From NCBI GenBank assembly GCA_002772495.1, contig PCSX01000026.1, positions 1 to 11,707 of the forward strand: DNA of 11,707 nucleotides. Reading direction: 5' to 3'. A model generated the notes under the pieces. That model was given only the letters and a program-made list of their open reading frames with translations, made no database searches and had not been told where the DNA came from. The position numbers and the translations under genes were made by a program. This document shows positions 1 to 6,542 of the stretch, piece by piece (the stretch's first letter is position 1; every line of letters starts with the position of its first letter). Origin of the DNA: Candidatus Vogelbacteria bacterium CG22_combo_CG10-13_8_21_14_all_37_9. Its GTDB lineage: Bacteria > Patescibacteriota > Minisyncoccia > Phycocordibacterales > XYD1-FULL-46-19.

Positions 1-1053
1 TGTGTGGGTATTTTCCTGCTACTTAATTTTTTTGCTTACGCCAAATCGCGTCAGGCTGAATATCGCTCACCGCAAACTTTGGCACAAGAAAAAGTATCAA
101 CTAAAAATGCAAATCAAGCAGTTTCTTTACCAGTTCCCAAATTAGATACGGTGGCTTATGATCGAAAATTAATCACTTTGGCTAATAATCCGATTTTAAG
201 TTCCACTACTGATGCTTCAACAACCGTTAAAAACCTCTGGCCACCGAAAACAGTTTATCCGAAGGGTGGAGCAATTTTACCATTCAAACGAGTGGTCGCT
301 TACTATGGTAATTTTTATTCCAAACAAATGGGAGCTTTGGGTCAGTATCCACCAGCCGAGATGCTGGATCGGCTGAATCAAGAAGTGAAGCGCTGGGAGC
401 TGGCTGATCCGGAAACACCAGTCGTGCCGGCGATTCACTATATTGCGGTGACCGCTCAAGCTAGTGCTGGTGCTGATGGAAAATATCGTTTACGAATGCC
501 AGATGAGCAGATCGATATCGCAATTGATTTAGCTCGCCAAAATAAAGGTTTAGTCTTTTTAGATCTCCAAGTGGCTTTGAGTAATTTGCAAACTGAAATT
601 CCACTCTTGGAAAAATATTTTAAAATGCCTCAAGTTCATCTAGGTATTGATCCGGAATTTTCGATGAAAACCGGTGCGCGACCGGGGACAGTGATCGGTA
701 CTTATGATGCCGTGGATATAAATTATGCCACTAATTATTTAGCCCAGTTGGTAAGAGAAAATAATTTACCACCCAAAATTTTGGTGATCCATCGTTTTAC
801 TCAAGCAATGTTGACTAATTATCGGCAAATCAAAACTAGACCGGAAGTTCAGATTGTAGTGCATATGGATGGTTGGGGCTCGCCGGCTAAAAAAATCGGT
901 TCCTATAATTATTTCGTCGCTTCCGAACCAGTTCAATTTACTGGCTTTAAAATATTTTATAAAAATGATTTATTAGCGCCCAGTCCGCGTCTAATTACTC
1001 CCGCCGATTTGATGAAATTGACTCCTCGGCCGATTTATATTCAGTATCAATAA
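1..1053 (+). CDS. Secreted or anchored conserved protein of unknown function (5' end outside window)
   Basis: The frame is open to the window edge. The first possible start is a GTG at 4, but it has no visible upstream signal, and the protein begins in the middle of a hydrophobic stretch (IFLLLNFFAYA) without the usual positive residues, so the true start is probably upstream. Numbering from that GTG, residues 1-13 look like the core of a signal peptide or anchor, and 15-90 are a polar, low-complexity linker. Residues 95-349 form a compact domain with alternating strands and helices ending in conserved-looking acids and histidines: YYGN (100-103), FLDLQ (185-189), GIDPEF (214-219), HRF (263-265), HMDGWG (287-292) and a final YIQYQ. 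The order suggests a TIM-barrel-like fold. From memory, similar proteins are annotated as hypothetical or lipoprotein in Actinobacteria; I cannot name a reaction. It lies 8 bp upstream of the helicase gene and is probably co-transcribed with it. Confidence 0.8.
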   Translation, partial: CVGIFLLLNFFAYAKSRQAEYRSPQTLAQEKVSTKNANQAVSLPVPKLDTVAYDRKLITLANNPILSSTTDASTTVKNLWPPKTVYPKGGAILPFKRVVAYYGNFYSKQMGALGQYPPAEMLDRLNQEVKRWELADPETPVVPAIHYIAVTAQASAGADGKYRLRMPDEQIDIAIDLARQNKGLVFLDLQVALSNLQTEIPLLEKYFKMPQVHLGIDPEFSMKTGARPGTVIGTYDAVDINYATNYLAQLVRENNLPPKILVIHRFTQAMLTNYRQIKTRPEVQIVVHMDGWGSPAKKIGSYNYFVASEPVQFTGFKIFYKNDLLAPSPRLITPADLMKLTPRPIYIQYQ

Positions 1054-1061
1054 TTTAGCCA

Positions 1062-2729
1062 ATGACTCAAGCTCAAGCTCTCACGATTTTAAAAACCGGC
1101 GCTAATGTTTTTTTGACCGGTGAACCCGGCTCTGGTAAGACTCATCTTGTCAATCAATATGTGACCTGTTTGCGAGCCTCTGGAATCGAGCCGGCGATTA
1201 CCGCTTCGACGGGGATTGCCGCGACCCACTTGGGTGGTCTGACAATTCACTCTTGGGCCGGAATTGGAATCAAACAACAATTGACTAAATACGATTTGGA
1301 TAAAATTATCAGCACTGAATATTTAGTCAAACGAATCGGTCGAGCTAAGGTCTTGATTATCGATGAAGTGTCGATGCTCGGACCGGGGACATTGGAAATG
1401 GTCGAAGCTGTTTGTCGTGGTGTTAAACAAACAGAGACCCCGTTTGGCGGATTGCAAGTAATTTTGGTTGGTGATTTTTTTCAATTACCACCAATTGTCC
1501 GACCAGTCGAGACTAAGGACCAGTCGAATCTATGGCAAGATGAAGAAGTGCCTGTCTTTGCTTATGATTCCAGTGTCTGGTCGCGGACCCAATTGATTAC
1601 TTGTTATTTGTCGGAACAATATCGCCAAGATGATCAGCAATTTTTGGCAATTTTAAGTGCTATCCGGTCTAATACTTTTAGCTCAAAACATTTAAATCAT
1701 TTACTTACTAGAAAAATTGAGCTGACTGAAATTCCGAATGGTAAAACCAAATTATTTTCCCGCAATCTGAATGTCGATCAGGTCAATGATAAAATGTTGT
1801 CCGAAATAACGGGAGAAACAAGAACTTTTACAATGGAGTCAGACGGCACACCGGCTTTAGTGGCCATTTTAAAGAAGGGCTGTTTGTCGCCCGAAACTTT
1901 ACGACTCAAAATTGGAGCAGTGATAATGTTTACTAAAAATAATTTAAAAGATGGCTATGTCAATGGCACTTTGGGGGTGGTTCACAGTTTTAATTCACTG
2001 TCTGGTCAGCCTATTATAAAACTAAAATCCAGCCGGCAAATAGAAGTTTCGTCACTCGATTGGTCAGTAGAAGAAAATGGTAAAATTCGAGCCAAAATTT
2101 CTCAATTACCACTTCGTTTGGCTTGGGCGATTACGGTTCATAAAAGTCAGGGGATGAGTTTGGATGAAGCGGTGATGGATTTATCGGATGTGTTTGAATT
2201 TGGTCAAGGTTATGTGGCTCTATCACGTGTTAGACGTTTATCAGGTTTACATCTTTTAGGTTGGAATAAACGAGCTTTTCAAGTCCATCCGGAAGTATTA
2301 GCGATTGATGAATCTTTTCGGGCTAATTCGGCTGGTGCCGAACAGGCTTTTGGCCAGTTGCCACCGTCTGAATTAACTAAAATGGCTGATAATTTTATTA
2401 AAGCTTGTGGTGGTAAAAAATCCGCCCGAGGCGGATCTCGTCCCGACGGTAGGCGTGGTGCCTCGGGCGGATCGAAAACTAAAAATTCAACCAAGGTTGG
2501 AGGAAATTCAGCCTATATTCTCAAATTAGCTAAATTAAGAGAAAAACATCCTAACGCCTATCGTCCTTGGACACTTGAACAAGATCAAGCTTTAGAATTA
2601 GAATTTAAGAAAAATTCTAAAATTAAAAATCTGATTAAAATTTTTGGTCGCCAGCCGGGTTCAATTAAAGCTCGGTTGATTAAATTAGGTTTGTTGAATG
2701 AAGATGGAGAAGAAGTATTAAAGCAGTAG
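1062..2729 (+). CDS. Pif1/Dda-like SF1B DNA helicase with C-terminal HTH/Myb-like domain
   Basis: An ATP-dependent 5'-3' DNA helicase of the Pif1/RecD-like SF1B group, expected to act in the cytoplasm on replication or repair intermediates. Visible motifs: Walker A GEPGSGKTH (20-28), motif Ia TASTGIAATHL (48-58), TIHSWAGIG (61-69), Walker B LIIDEVSML (98-106), motif III LVGDFFQLPP (135-144), EQYRQ (185-189), the motif V region TVHKSQG (358-364) and motif VI YVALSRVR (384-391). After the helicase core comes a basic glycine/serine/arginine linker, within which codons 454-471 are encoded by a GC-rich palindromic element (separate entry). Residues about 500-547 (starting YRPWT) resemble the helix-turn-helix/Myb-like tail seen on such helicases in Patescibacteria and probably bind DNA. 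The ATG lies 8 bp after the previous stop with no Shine-Dalgarno. The motifs make the family assignment firm; the exact substrate is unknown. Confidence 0.93.
   Translation: MTQAQALTILKTGANVFLTGEPGSGKTHLVNQYVTCLRASGIEPAITASTGIAATHLGGLTIHSWAGIGIKQQLTKYDLDKIISTEYLVKRIGRAKVLIIDEVSMLGPGTLEMVEAVCRGVKQTETPFGGLQVILVGDFFQLPPIVRPVETKDQSNLWQDEEVPVFAYDSSVWSRTQLITCYLSEQYRQDDQQFLAILSAIRSNTFSSKHLNHLLTRKIELTEIPNGKTKLFSRNLNVDQVNDKMLSEITGETRTFTMESDGTPALVAILKKGCLSPETLRLKIGAVIMFTKNNLKDGYVNGTLGVVHSFNSLSGQPIIKLKSSRQIEVSSLDWSVEENGKIRAKISQLPLRLAWAITVHKSQGMSLDEAVMDLSDVFEFGQGYVALSRVRRLSGLHLLGWNKRAFQVHPEVLAIDESFRANSAGAEQAFGQLPPSELTKMADNFIKACGGKKSARGGSRPDGRRGASGGSKTKNSTKVGGNSAYILKLAKLREKHPNAYRPWTLEQDQALELEFKKNSKIKNLIKIFGRQPGSIKARLIKLGLLNEDGEEVLKQ
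2421..2474. repeat. GC-rich palindromic element inserted in frame within the helicase gene
   Basis: A perfect 13-bp inverted repeat, ATCCGCCCGAGGC at 2420-2432 and GCCTCGGGCGGAT at 2460-2472, encloses a 27-bp GC-rich middle. The left arm also contains its own short hairpin: TCCGCC at 2421-2426, CGA, GGCGGA at 2430-2435. The block is far richer in GC than the flanking AT-rich code. It spans exactly 18 codons (454-471 of the helicase), translating to a low-complexity S/A/R/G/D/P stretch in the linker before the C-terminal domain, so it keeps the frame. This looks like a small interspersed palindromic repeat that landed in a tolerant linker. Whether other copies exist in the genome cannot be seen here. 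Confidence 0.75.
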
Positions 2730-2730
2730 G

Positions 2731-2757
2731 AAGGGGAATTTGAGCTTTTTACCCCTT
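2731..2757 (+). terminator. Possible hairpin terminator after the helicase gene
   Basis: AAGGGGAA (2731-2738) can pair with TT-a-CCCCTT (2750-2757) with one bulged A and a 10-nt loop, directly after the helicase stop codon. There is no T-run after the stem, and the next gene's -35 starts 5 bp later. It is therefore at best a weak terminator or a boundary hairpin. Confidence 0.3.
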
Positions 2758-2761
2758 AACC

Positions 2762-2790
2762 TTGACAAAAAGAGAAGATAGATATATACT
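2762..2790 (+). promoter_or_regulatory. Near-consensus sigma70-type promoter of the DEAD-box helicase gene
   Basis: TTGACA at 2762-2767 is a perfect -35. A 17-bp spacer leads to TATACT at 2785-2790, a 5/6 match to the -10 consensus. This is the strongest promoter in the window. The expected transcription start is near 2797, giving a 5' leader of about 130 nt before the ATG at 2928, unlike the other promoters in the window, which sit right at their start codons. Confidence 0.8.
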
Positions 2791-2796
2791 AAGAGA

Positions 2797-2927
2797 GTAA
2801 GTTAAATCTCATCAAAGTTTCAATTCTGGGTTTTGCGCCTAGAATCTCGAGGACTTCTTTCAGTCTTTAGGGAACTTAAGAGAGACCTAGTCGTCTTACC
2901 TTTAACCTAAAGACTAGAAAGAAAAAT
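2797..2927 (+). promoter_or_regulatory. Structured 5' leader of the DEAD-box helicase mRNA (candidate cis-regulatory RNA)
   Basis: No ATG occurs in this ~130-nt stretch. It can form two hairpins. The first is 2823-2830 with 2838-2845 (8 bp including one G-T pair, 7-nt loop). The second is long: 2855-2871 pairs with 2906-2923, with only A2916 bulged, including the perfect 10-bp match AGTCTTTAGG/CCTAAAGACT. Inside its loop, TAAGA (2877-2881) and GAC (2884-2886) can pair with GTC (2890-2892) and TCTTA (2894-2898). The 3' side of the long stem covers the only purine-rich, weakly Shine-Dalgarno-like stretch (2917-2923) and ends 4 nt before the start codon, so folding could limit ribosome access. 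Cold-shock RNA helicase mRNAs elsewhere also carry long regulated leaders; a regulatory role here is inference. Confidence 0.5.
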
Positions 2928-4145
2928 ATGTTTAAAAGAAATTATAGTCGGGACTCCCGTTCTGGCAAGGCGACTTTTGGTCGTTCATCTAATAGTTTTC
3001 ATCGTCGCTCCGGCGGTCGTCGAAGTACTTTTAAAAGTGGTCCAACAATTAGCGCTTCTCGTTTTATTTCCAAAGCGGACCCGATAATTAAAGCTAAGCC
3101 TTATGAAGCTAAACACCAATTTAGTGATTTTGTCATTAATGATCAGTTGAAGAAAAATATTATTACTAAAGGTTATATCACTCCTACCCCGATTCAAGAT
3201 CAAGCGATTCCTCAAATTTTAACTGAAAAAGATGTCATCGGAATTGCTAATACGGGGACTGGAAAAACGGCCGCTTTTTTGATTCCTTTATTAAATAAGG
3301 TTCTCAATAATCCGAAAGAAAAAGTGTTAGTGATTGTGCCGACTCGAGAATTAGCTTCTCAAATCAATCAGGAGTTAATTGATTTTCGAGGCGCTTTGCG
3401 AATTTTTTCTGTCTGTTGCTTTGGGGGGGTCTCGATTAGTCAGCAAATTTCTAATTTACGTCGGGGACATTCTTTTATTATTGGCACTCCCGGACGTTTG
3501 AAAGATTTAGTCGAACGCCGAGTGATTAATCTAGCTTCTTTTGGAACGATTGTGCTCGATGAAGCTGATCGGATGTTGGATATGGGTTTTGTTGCTGACA
3601 TGCGTTTTGTGATGTCTCAAATGGCGCCTAATCGTCAGACTCTTTTATTTTCGGCCACGATTAATCACGAATTAGATAAATTGATTAAAGAATTTTTACG
3701 AGAACCAGTGACCATTTCAGTCAAAACCGGTGAGACCGCCAAAAATGTTGATCAAGATGTAGTCCGTCTTCGTTCGGGCGAAAATAAAATTGAAGTGCTC
3801 CATAAACTTTTAAGCCAGCCTCATTTCAGTAAAGTTTTGATTTTTGGTCGGACTAAACACGGAGTAGAGAAATTGTCGCTAGATTTGACTAAACGCGGAT
3901 TTAGAGCTGAAGCCATTCATGGTAATAAAAACCAATCTAAACGTCAACAAGCTTTAAGACAGTTTAAGGATAATCGCAGTCAAATCTTAGTGGCGACGGA
4001 TGTGGCCGCTCGCGGTTTGGATATTCCCAATGTCAGTCATGTGATTAATTTTGATGTGCCGGCGACTTACGATGATTACGTTCACCGAATTGGCCGAACT
4101 GGTCGGGGTGATAAAACTGGCCAAGCTCTAACTTTCATTGATTAA
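2928..4145 (+). CDS. DEAD-box ATP-dependent RNA helicase
   Basis: Unwinds RNA duplexes using ATP, probably in ribosome assembly, RNA decay or cold adaptation. Residues 1-60 are a basic tail rich in R, S, G and K, likely an RNA-binding extension. The core shows every DEAD-box motif: Q motif with F65 and PTPIQ (86-90), Walker A ANTGTGKT (107-114), PTREL (138-142), GTPGR (186-190), DEAD (211-214), SAT (242-244), the motif IV region LIFGRT (304-309), ATDVAARGLD (356-365) and HRIGRTGR (386-393). The protein stops only 12 residues after motif VI, so the last strand and helix of RecA domain 2 usual in RhlE/CsdA-like proteins are lacking. I recall this short end in Patescibacteria homologues, so it is probably not a truncation. 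It has its own strong promoter and a long structured leader. Confidence 0.95.
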   Translation: MFKRNYSRDSRSGKATFGRSSNSFHRRSGGRRSTFKSGPTISASRFISKADPIIKAKPYEAKHQFSDFVINDQLKKNIITKGYITPTPIQDQAIPQILTEKDVIGIANTGTGKTAAFLIPLLNKVLNNPKEKVLVIVPTRELASQINQELIDFRGALRIFSVCCFGGVSISQQISNLRRGHSFIIGTPGRLKDLVERRVINLASFGTIVLDEADRMLDMGFVADMRFVMSQMAPNRQTLLFSATINHELDKLIKEFLREPVTISVKTGETAKNVDQDVVRLRSGENKIEVLHKLLSQPHFSKVLIFGRTKHGVEKLSLDLTKRGFRAEAIHGNKNQSKRQQALRQFKDNRSQILVATDVAARGLDIPNVSHVINFDVPATYDDYVHRIGRTGRGDKTGQALTFID

Positions 4146-4164
4146 AGATGGGGTCTTAAAGCTA

Positions 4165-4173
4165 TGCTATAAT
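4165..4173 (+). promoter_or_regulatory. Extended -10 promoter of the carboxypeptidase gene (likely leaderless)
   Basis: TGCTATAAT is a perfect extended -10 (TGn plus TATAAT). It ends 7 nt before the ATG at 4181, so transcription should start at or next to the start codon. No clear -35 is present, as is common with extended -10 promoters. This position supports the ATG at 4181 rather than the TTG at 4178. Confidence 0.7.
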
Positions 4174-4180
4174 CGCCTTG

Positions 4181-5101
4181 ATGAAGGAAAGTTTTCAACA
4201 ATTTATTACCAAAAATAAAACCAGAACTCTTATTTTAAGTGGATTGGTTTTACTTTCTTTGGTTTATGGATTAGGTCAAACTATCTATCAAAATTTAAGT
4301 CTAAAAAAGCAAGTTAAAACTTCAGAGCAAACACTCCAGAAAGTGGAACAAGAATTGGCAGATTTTAAGACTGATAAAGAACGTCTTTTAAGCGCTCTCA
4401 ATAAAGTTCAAGTTCAAAATAATTCGGTTACTCAAGAATTAAATGAAATGGTGGGAATAGTAGAAATTTTTCAACGGATTGCTCAAACTGATCCGCAATT
4501 ATTACAAAAATATTCTAAGATTTATTTTTTAAATGAAAATTACAAACCGTCTGCTTTGACAGTGATTGATACCAAATATTTAGTCACCAAAGATAAACCA
4601 CTTGAAATTCATGATCGGATTTGGCCTTTTTTAGCAAATTTACTTCGCGAAGCGGAGGAAGCTCAAGTGCCTCTAAGGATTATTTCAGCTTATCGATCTT
4701 TTGATAAACAAACCACTTTAAAAACGACTTATCGGGTGACATATGGCGCTGGGACGGCTAATAAATTTTCCGCCGATCAGGGTTATTCGGAACATCAATT
4801 AGGGACAACCGTTGATTTTAGTACTCCTACCTTAGGGACTAATTTTGATCGTTTTGCTAAAAGCGAAGCCTACACTTGGCTGTTAGCTAATGCTTATCGT
4901 CATGGCTTTATCCTCTCTTATCCTAAAAATAATGCTTATTATGTTTATGAACCATGGCATTGGCGTTTTGTTGGTTTAGATTTAGCCAAACAACTTCACG
5001 ACGAACAGAAAAATTTCTACGACCTTGATCAACGAGCGATCAATGTTTATTTAGCTACTTTTTTTAACGGAACCACTTCGGGTCCGATTTTGACTAATTA
5101 A
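4181..5101 (+). CDS. Membrane-anchored VanY-type D-alanyl-D-alanine carboxypeptidase (peptidase M15)
   Basis: A zinc peptidase expected to trim the terminal D-Ala of peptidoglycan stem peptides outside the membrane. Numbering from the ATG at 4181, a hydrophobic helix at about 16-33 follows a basic N-terminus and gives a type II anchor. Residues about 40-95 are a charged heptad-like coiled coil (leucines among K, E, Q), probably a spacer from the membrane. The M15B domain follows, with AYRS around 169-172, zinc ligands H205 (SEHQLG) and D212 (TVDF), catalytic E257 and zinc ligand H260 (EPWHWR). All catalytic residues are present. It sits alone on the + strand after the RNA helicase, with its own promoter. 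In-frame TTG at 4178 adds one residue but is a less likely start. Confidence 0.92.
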   Translation: MKESFQQFITKNKTRTLILSGLVLLSLVYGLGQTIYQNLSLKKQVKTSEQTLQKVEQELADFKTDKERLLSALNKVQVQNNSVTQELNEMVGIVEIFQRIAQTDPQLLQKYSKIYFLNENYKPSALTVIDTKYLVTKDKPLEIHDRIWPFLANLLREAEEAQVPLRIISAYRSFDKQTTLKTTYRVTYGAGTANKFSADQGYSEHQLGTTVDFSTPTLGTNFDRFAKSEAYTWLLANAYRHGFILSYPKNNAYYVYEPWHWRFVGLDLAKQLHDEQKNFYDLDQRAINVYLATFFNGTTSGPILTN

Positions 5102-5130
5102 TTGAAATAGTTTTTTAGGAAAAGGAATCC

Positions 5131-5155
5131 TTAGGTTCTTGATTGAACTAATTTT
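5131..5155. terminator. Probable terminator between convergent genes
   Basis: TTAGGTTC (5131-5138) pairs with GAACTAA (5145-5151) with one bulged G across a 6-nt loop, followed by TTTT (5152-5155) on the + strand. It lies 30 bp past the carboxypeptidase stop and overlaps the last codons of the convergent PAP2 gene, so it could end + strand transcription. On the - strand the same stem is followed by a mixed CT-rich tail, which is a poorer terminator. Confidence 0.45.
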
Positions 5156-5774
5156 CATCTTTAGCAAAAAAGATTTTAGCTAGATGATAAATGGTATAAG
5201 TAATAAAGAAGGCGGCGAGCACATCAATAGAATAGTGAAGATGCCCCATCAAAACTACGATGCCAAAAAGAATAGCGATGGCAATAAATAAGAACCGGAT
5301 CGTCTTTTTCTGCCAAAAAACTAGAGCCATTAGAAATGGTAGGCCGGTGTGAGCAGAAAAGAAAAGATCACCACCAAAAGTAAAATTTTTGACTGCTCGA
5401 AGAGAATAATTGACATCAATACGATCAGGAAAAGGGCCGATATGAGTGAGAGTGATAAAGACAGAACGAATTAAGACAAACAGAGCAATATTTTTTAAAA
5501 TAAAAGGAATTCTTTTAGGTTCAGAGAAAGCGATTAAACTCACTACTGTCCATAATAATAATGGTCCGTAAATAAATAGTAAGTCAACATTAAAAACAGG
5601 AATGTTGTCTAAAATAATATCAGTCACCGGATTACTGATTTTTTCCGTGGCGTAGATTCCGGCATAAAAGTTGATGATAAAACTAATAATTAATAATAAA
5701 ACACCACTTAAAAGCGAAGAGACAAATTGGCGATTAGAAAAAAGTCGACGATATTTTTGAGTCAGAGTTTTCAT
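5148..5774 (-). CDS. PAP2 / sphingomyelin-synthase-like membrane phosphoesterase
   Basis: An integral membrane protein of 208 residues with about six hydrophobic segments. Motifs fit the PAP2 superfamily branch that includes sphingomyelin synthase: SAHTG (140-144, H142), GHLHYSIDV (177-185, H180 and D184), and an upstream R103 with THIGP (110-114). The H-H-D triad would form and break a phosphohistidine on a lipid phosphate. Plausible jobs are dephosphorylating undecaprenyl pyrophosphate or another lipid phosphate, or moving a phospho-head group between lipids; the sequence does not decide between them. It is the last gene of the - strand operon, 7 bp after the GT2 gene, so it probably shares a lipid or lipid-carrier pathway with its neighbours. 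Confidence 0.85.
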   Translation of the reverse strand: MKTLTQKYRRLFSNRQFVSSLLSGVLLLIISFIINFYAGIYATEKISNPVTDIILDNIPVFNVDLLFIYGPLLLWTVVSLIAFSEPKRIPFILKNIALFVLIRSVFITLTHIGPFPDRIDVNYSLRAVKNFTFGGDLFFSAHTGLPFLMALVFWQKKTIRFLFIAIAILFGIVVLMGHLHYSIDVLAAFFITYTIYHLAKIFFAKDEN

Positions 5775-5781
5775 TAAAGTC

Positions 5782-6507
5782 TTATCTTAAATCTTGGTAA
5801 TTACTGGTCGCTGGTTTTTGACGCAAAACTTCTGATAAAAAATTAACGATATAAAGCCAAGCCGTTTTAATAAAACCTTGACCCTTCAAGCGTCTGGCAG
5901 AACTATAAATAAAAAAACTTAATTTAAATTTGACTAAACCAAAACTCTTGGCTCGGCGAGCAATATTAGTATCTTCACCATAAAATTCAATGGAGGTATC
6001 AAAGCCGTTCATTTTAGTTAAAACTTCTTTGCGAATAGCAAAATTTCCACCAACGAGCAGGTAACCAATAATTAGATAACTAGGCCAAGCCAAGATGGAC
6101 CAATAAAATTTGATTAATAATTGTTGAAAGGGGTCTAGATCATAATAGATATAAGGCCCACTTAAACTGGCTAAATTAGGTTCTCGACGGAATTCGGTCA
6201 AAACTTGCTCGATCCAACCTAAGGGTAGGCGAGTATCAGCGTCAATATAAGCTAAAATATCTCCTCTAGCTTCAGTGAAGCCACGTTGTCTGGCTCGAGT
6301 CAGACCTTTTTGTTCTTCTCGGACGACTCTGACTCCAGAGAAAGATGTGGCGATTTTAGCCGTCTGGTCGGTACTAGCATTATCAATCACAATAATTTCA
6401 AACAATTGAGTAGAGGCATTTCTAAGTACTGATTCTAAGCAAGCGGTCAAATATCGTTCTTCATTATAAGCGGGGATGATCAGACTGATTTTAGGTTCTA
6501 GTTCCAT
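5782..6507 (-). CDS. GT2-family glycosyltransferase
   Basis: A GT-A fold transferase that moves a sugar from a nucleotide-sugar to an acceptor at the inner membrane face. It begins with the typical SLIIPAYNEE (8-17), then IDNASTD (41-47), a DxD-type metal site DAD (89-91), GGNFAIRK (153-160) and FYGEDTNIARRAK (175-187), whose ED pair holds the likely catalytic base. A hydrophobic stretch at about 128-153 suggests membrane association, as in transferases acting on lipid carriers. The 241-residue length matches single-domain GT2 enzymes. It lies between the GT4 and PAP2 genes. A TGTTAGAAT box ends 9 nt before its ATG and may give a secondary internal promoter. Donor and acceptor cannot be told from sequence. 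Confidence 0.92.
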   Translation of the reverse strand: MELEPKISLIIPAYNEERYLTACLESVLRNASTQLFEIIVIDNASTDQTAKIATSFSGVRVVREEQKGLTRARQRGFTEARGDILAYIDADTRLPLGWIEQVLTEFRREPNLASLSGPYIYYDLDPFQQLLIKFYWSILAWPSYLIIGYLLVGGNFAIRKEVLTKMNGFDTSIEFYGEDTNIARRAKSFGLVKFKLSFFIYSSARRLKGQGFIKTAWLYIVNFLSEVLRQKPATSNYQDLR

Positions 6508-6516
6508 AATTACTTT

Positions 6517-6525
6517 ATTCTAACA
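6517..6525 (-). promoter_or_regulatory. Extended -10 like box before the GT2 gene
   Basis: On the - strand this reads TGTTAGAAT, a TGn plus a 5/6 -10 hexamer, ending 9 nt before the GT2 start codon. It lies in the only gap longer than 10 bp of the five-gene operon (35 bp). It probably makes an internal, nearly leaderless transcript for the GT2 and PAP2 genes. No good -35 is visible. Confidence 0.5.
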
Positions 6526-6542
6526 GAGGATTTTCTTTAAGA

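Noticed and set aside
277..459. Reverse-strand frame inside the first gene
   Set aside because: Shadow of a well-supported gene; no family features or start signals.
2279..2494. Reverse-strand frame across the helicase linker and palindrome
   Set aside because: It is kept open by the GC-rich palindrome and opposite-strand code; no start signal or recognisable motif.
2833..2910. A 25-codon TTG-started frame inside the DEAD-box gene leader, as a possible leader peptide
   Set aside because: It lacks an ATG and a ribosome binding site, and its composition looks random; base pairing explains the region better.
2985..3215. Reverse-strand frame in the 5' part of the DEAD-box gene
   Set aside because: Shadow frame opposite the R/S/G-rich tail; no support.
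4145..4157. AAGA-TGGGG-TCTT hairpin after the DEAD-box helicase as a terminator
   Set aside because: Only 4 bp of stem and no T-run; too weak to call.
5775..5789. TAAGAT 9 nt before the PAP2 start as an internal promoter
   Set aside because: It falls on the last codons and stop of the GT2 gene and has no extended -10 or clear -35; chance is likely in such AT-rich code.
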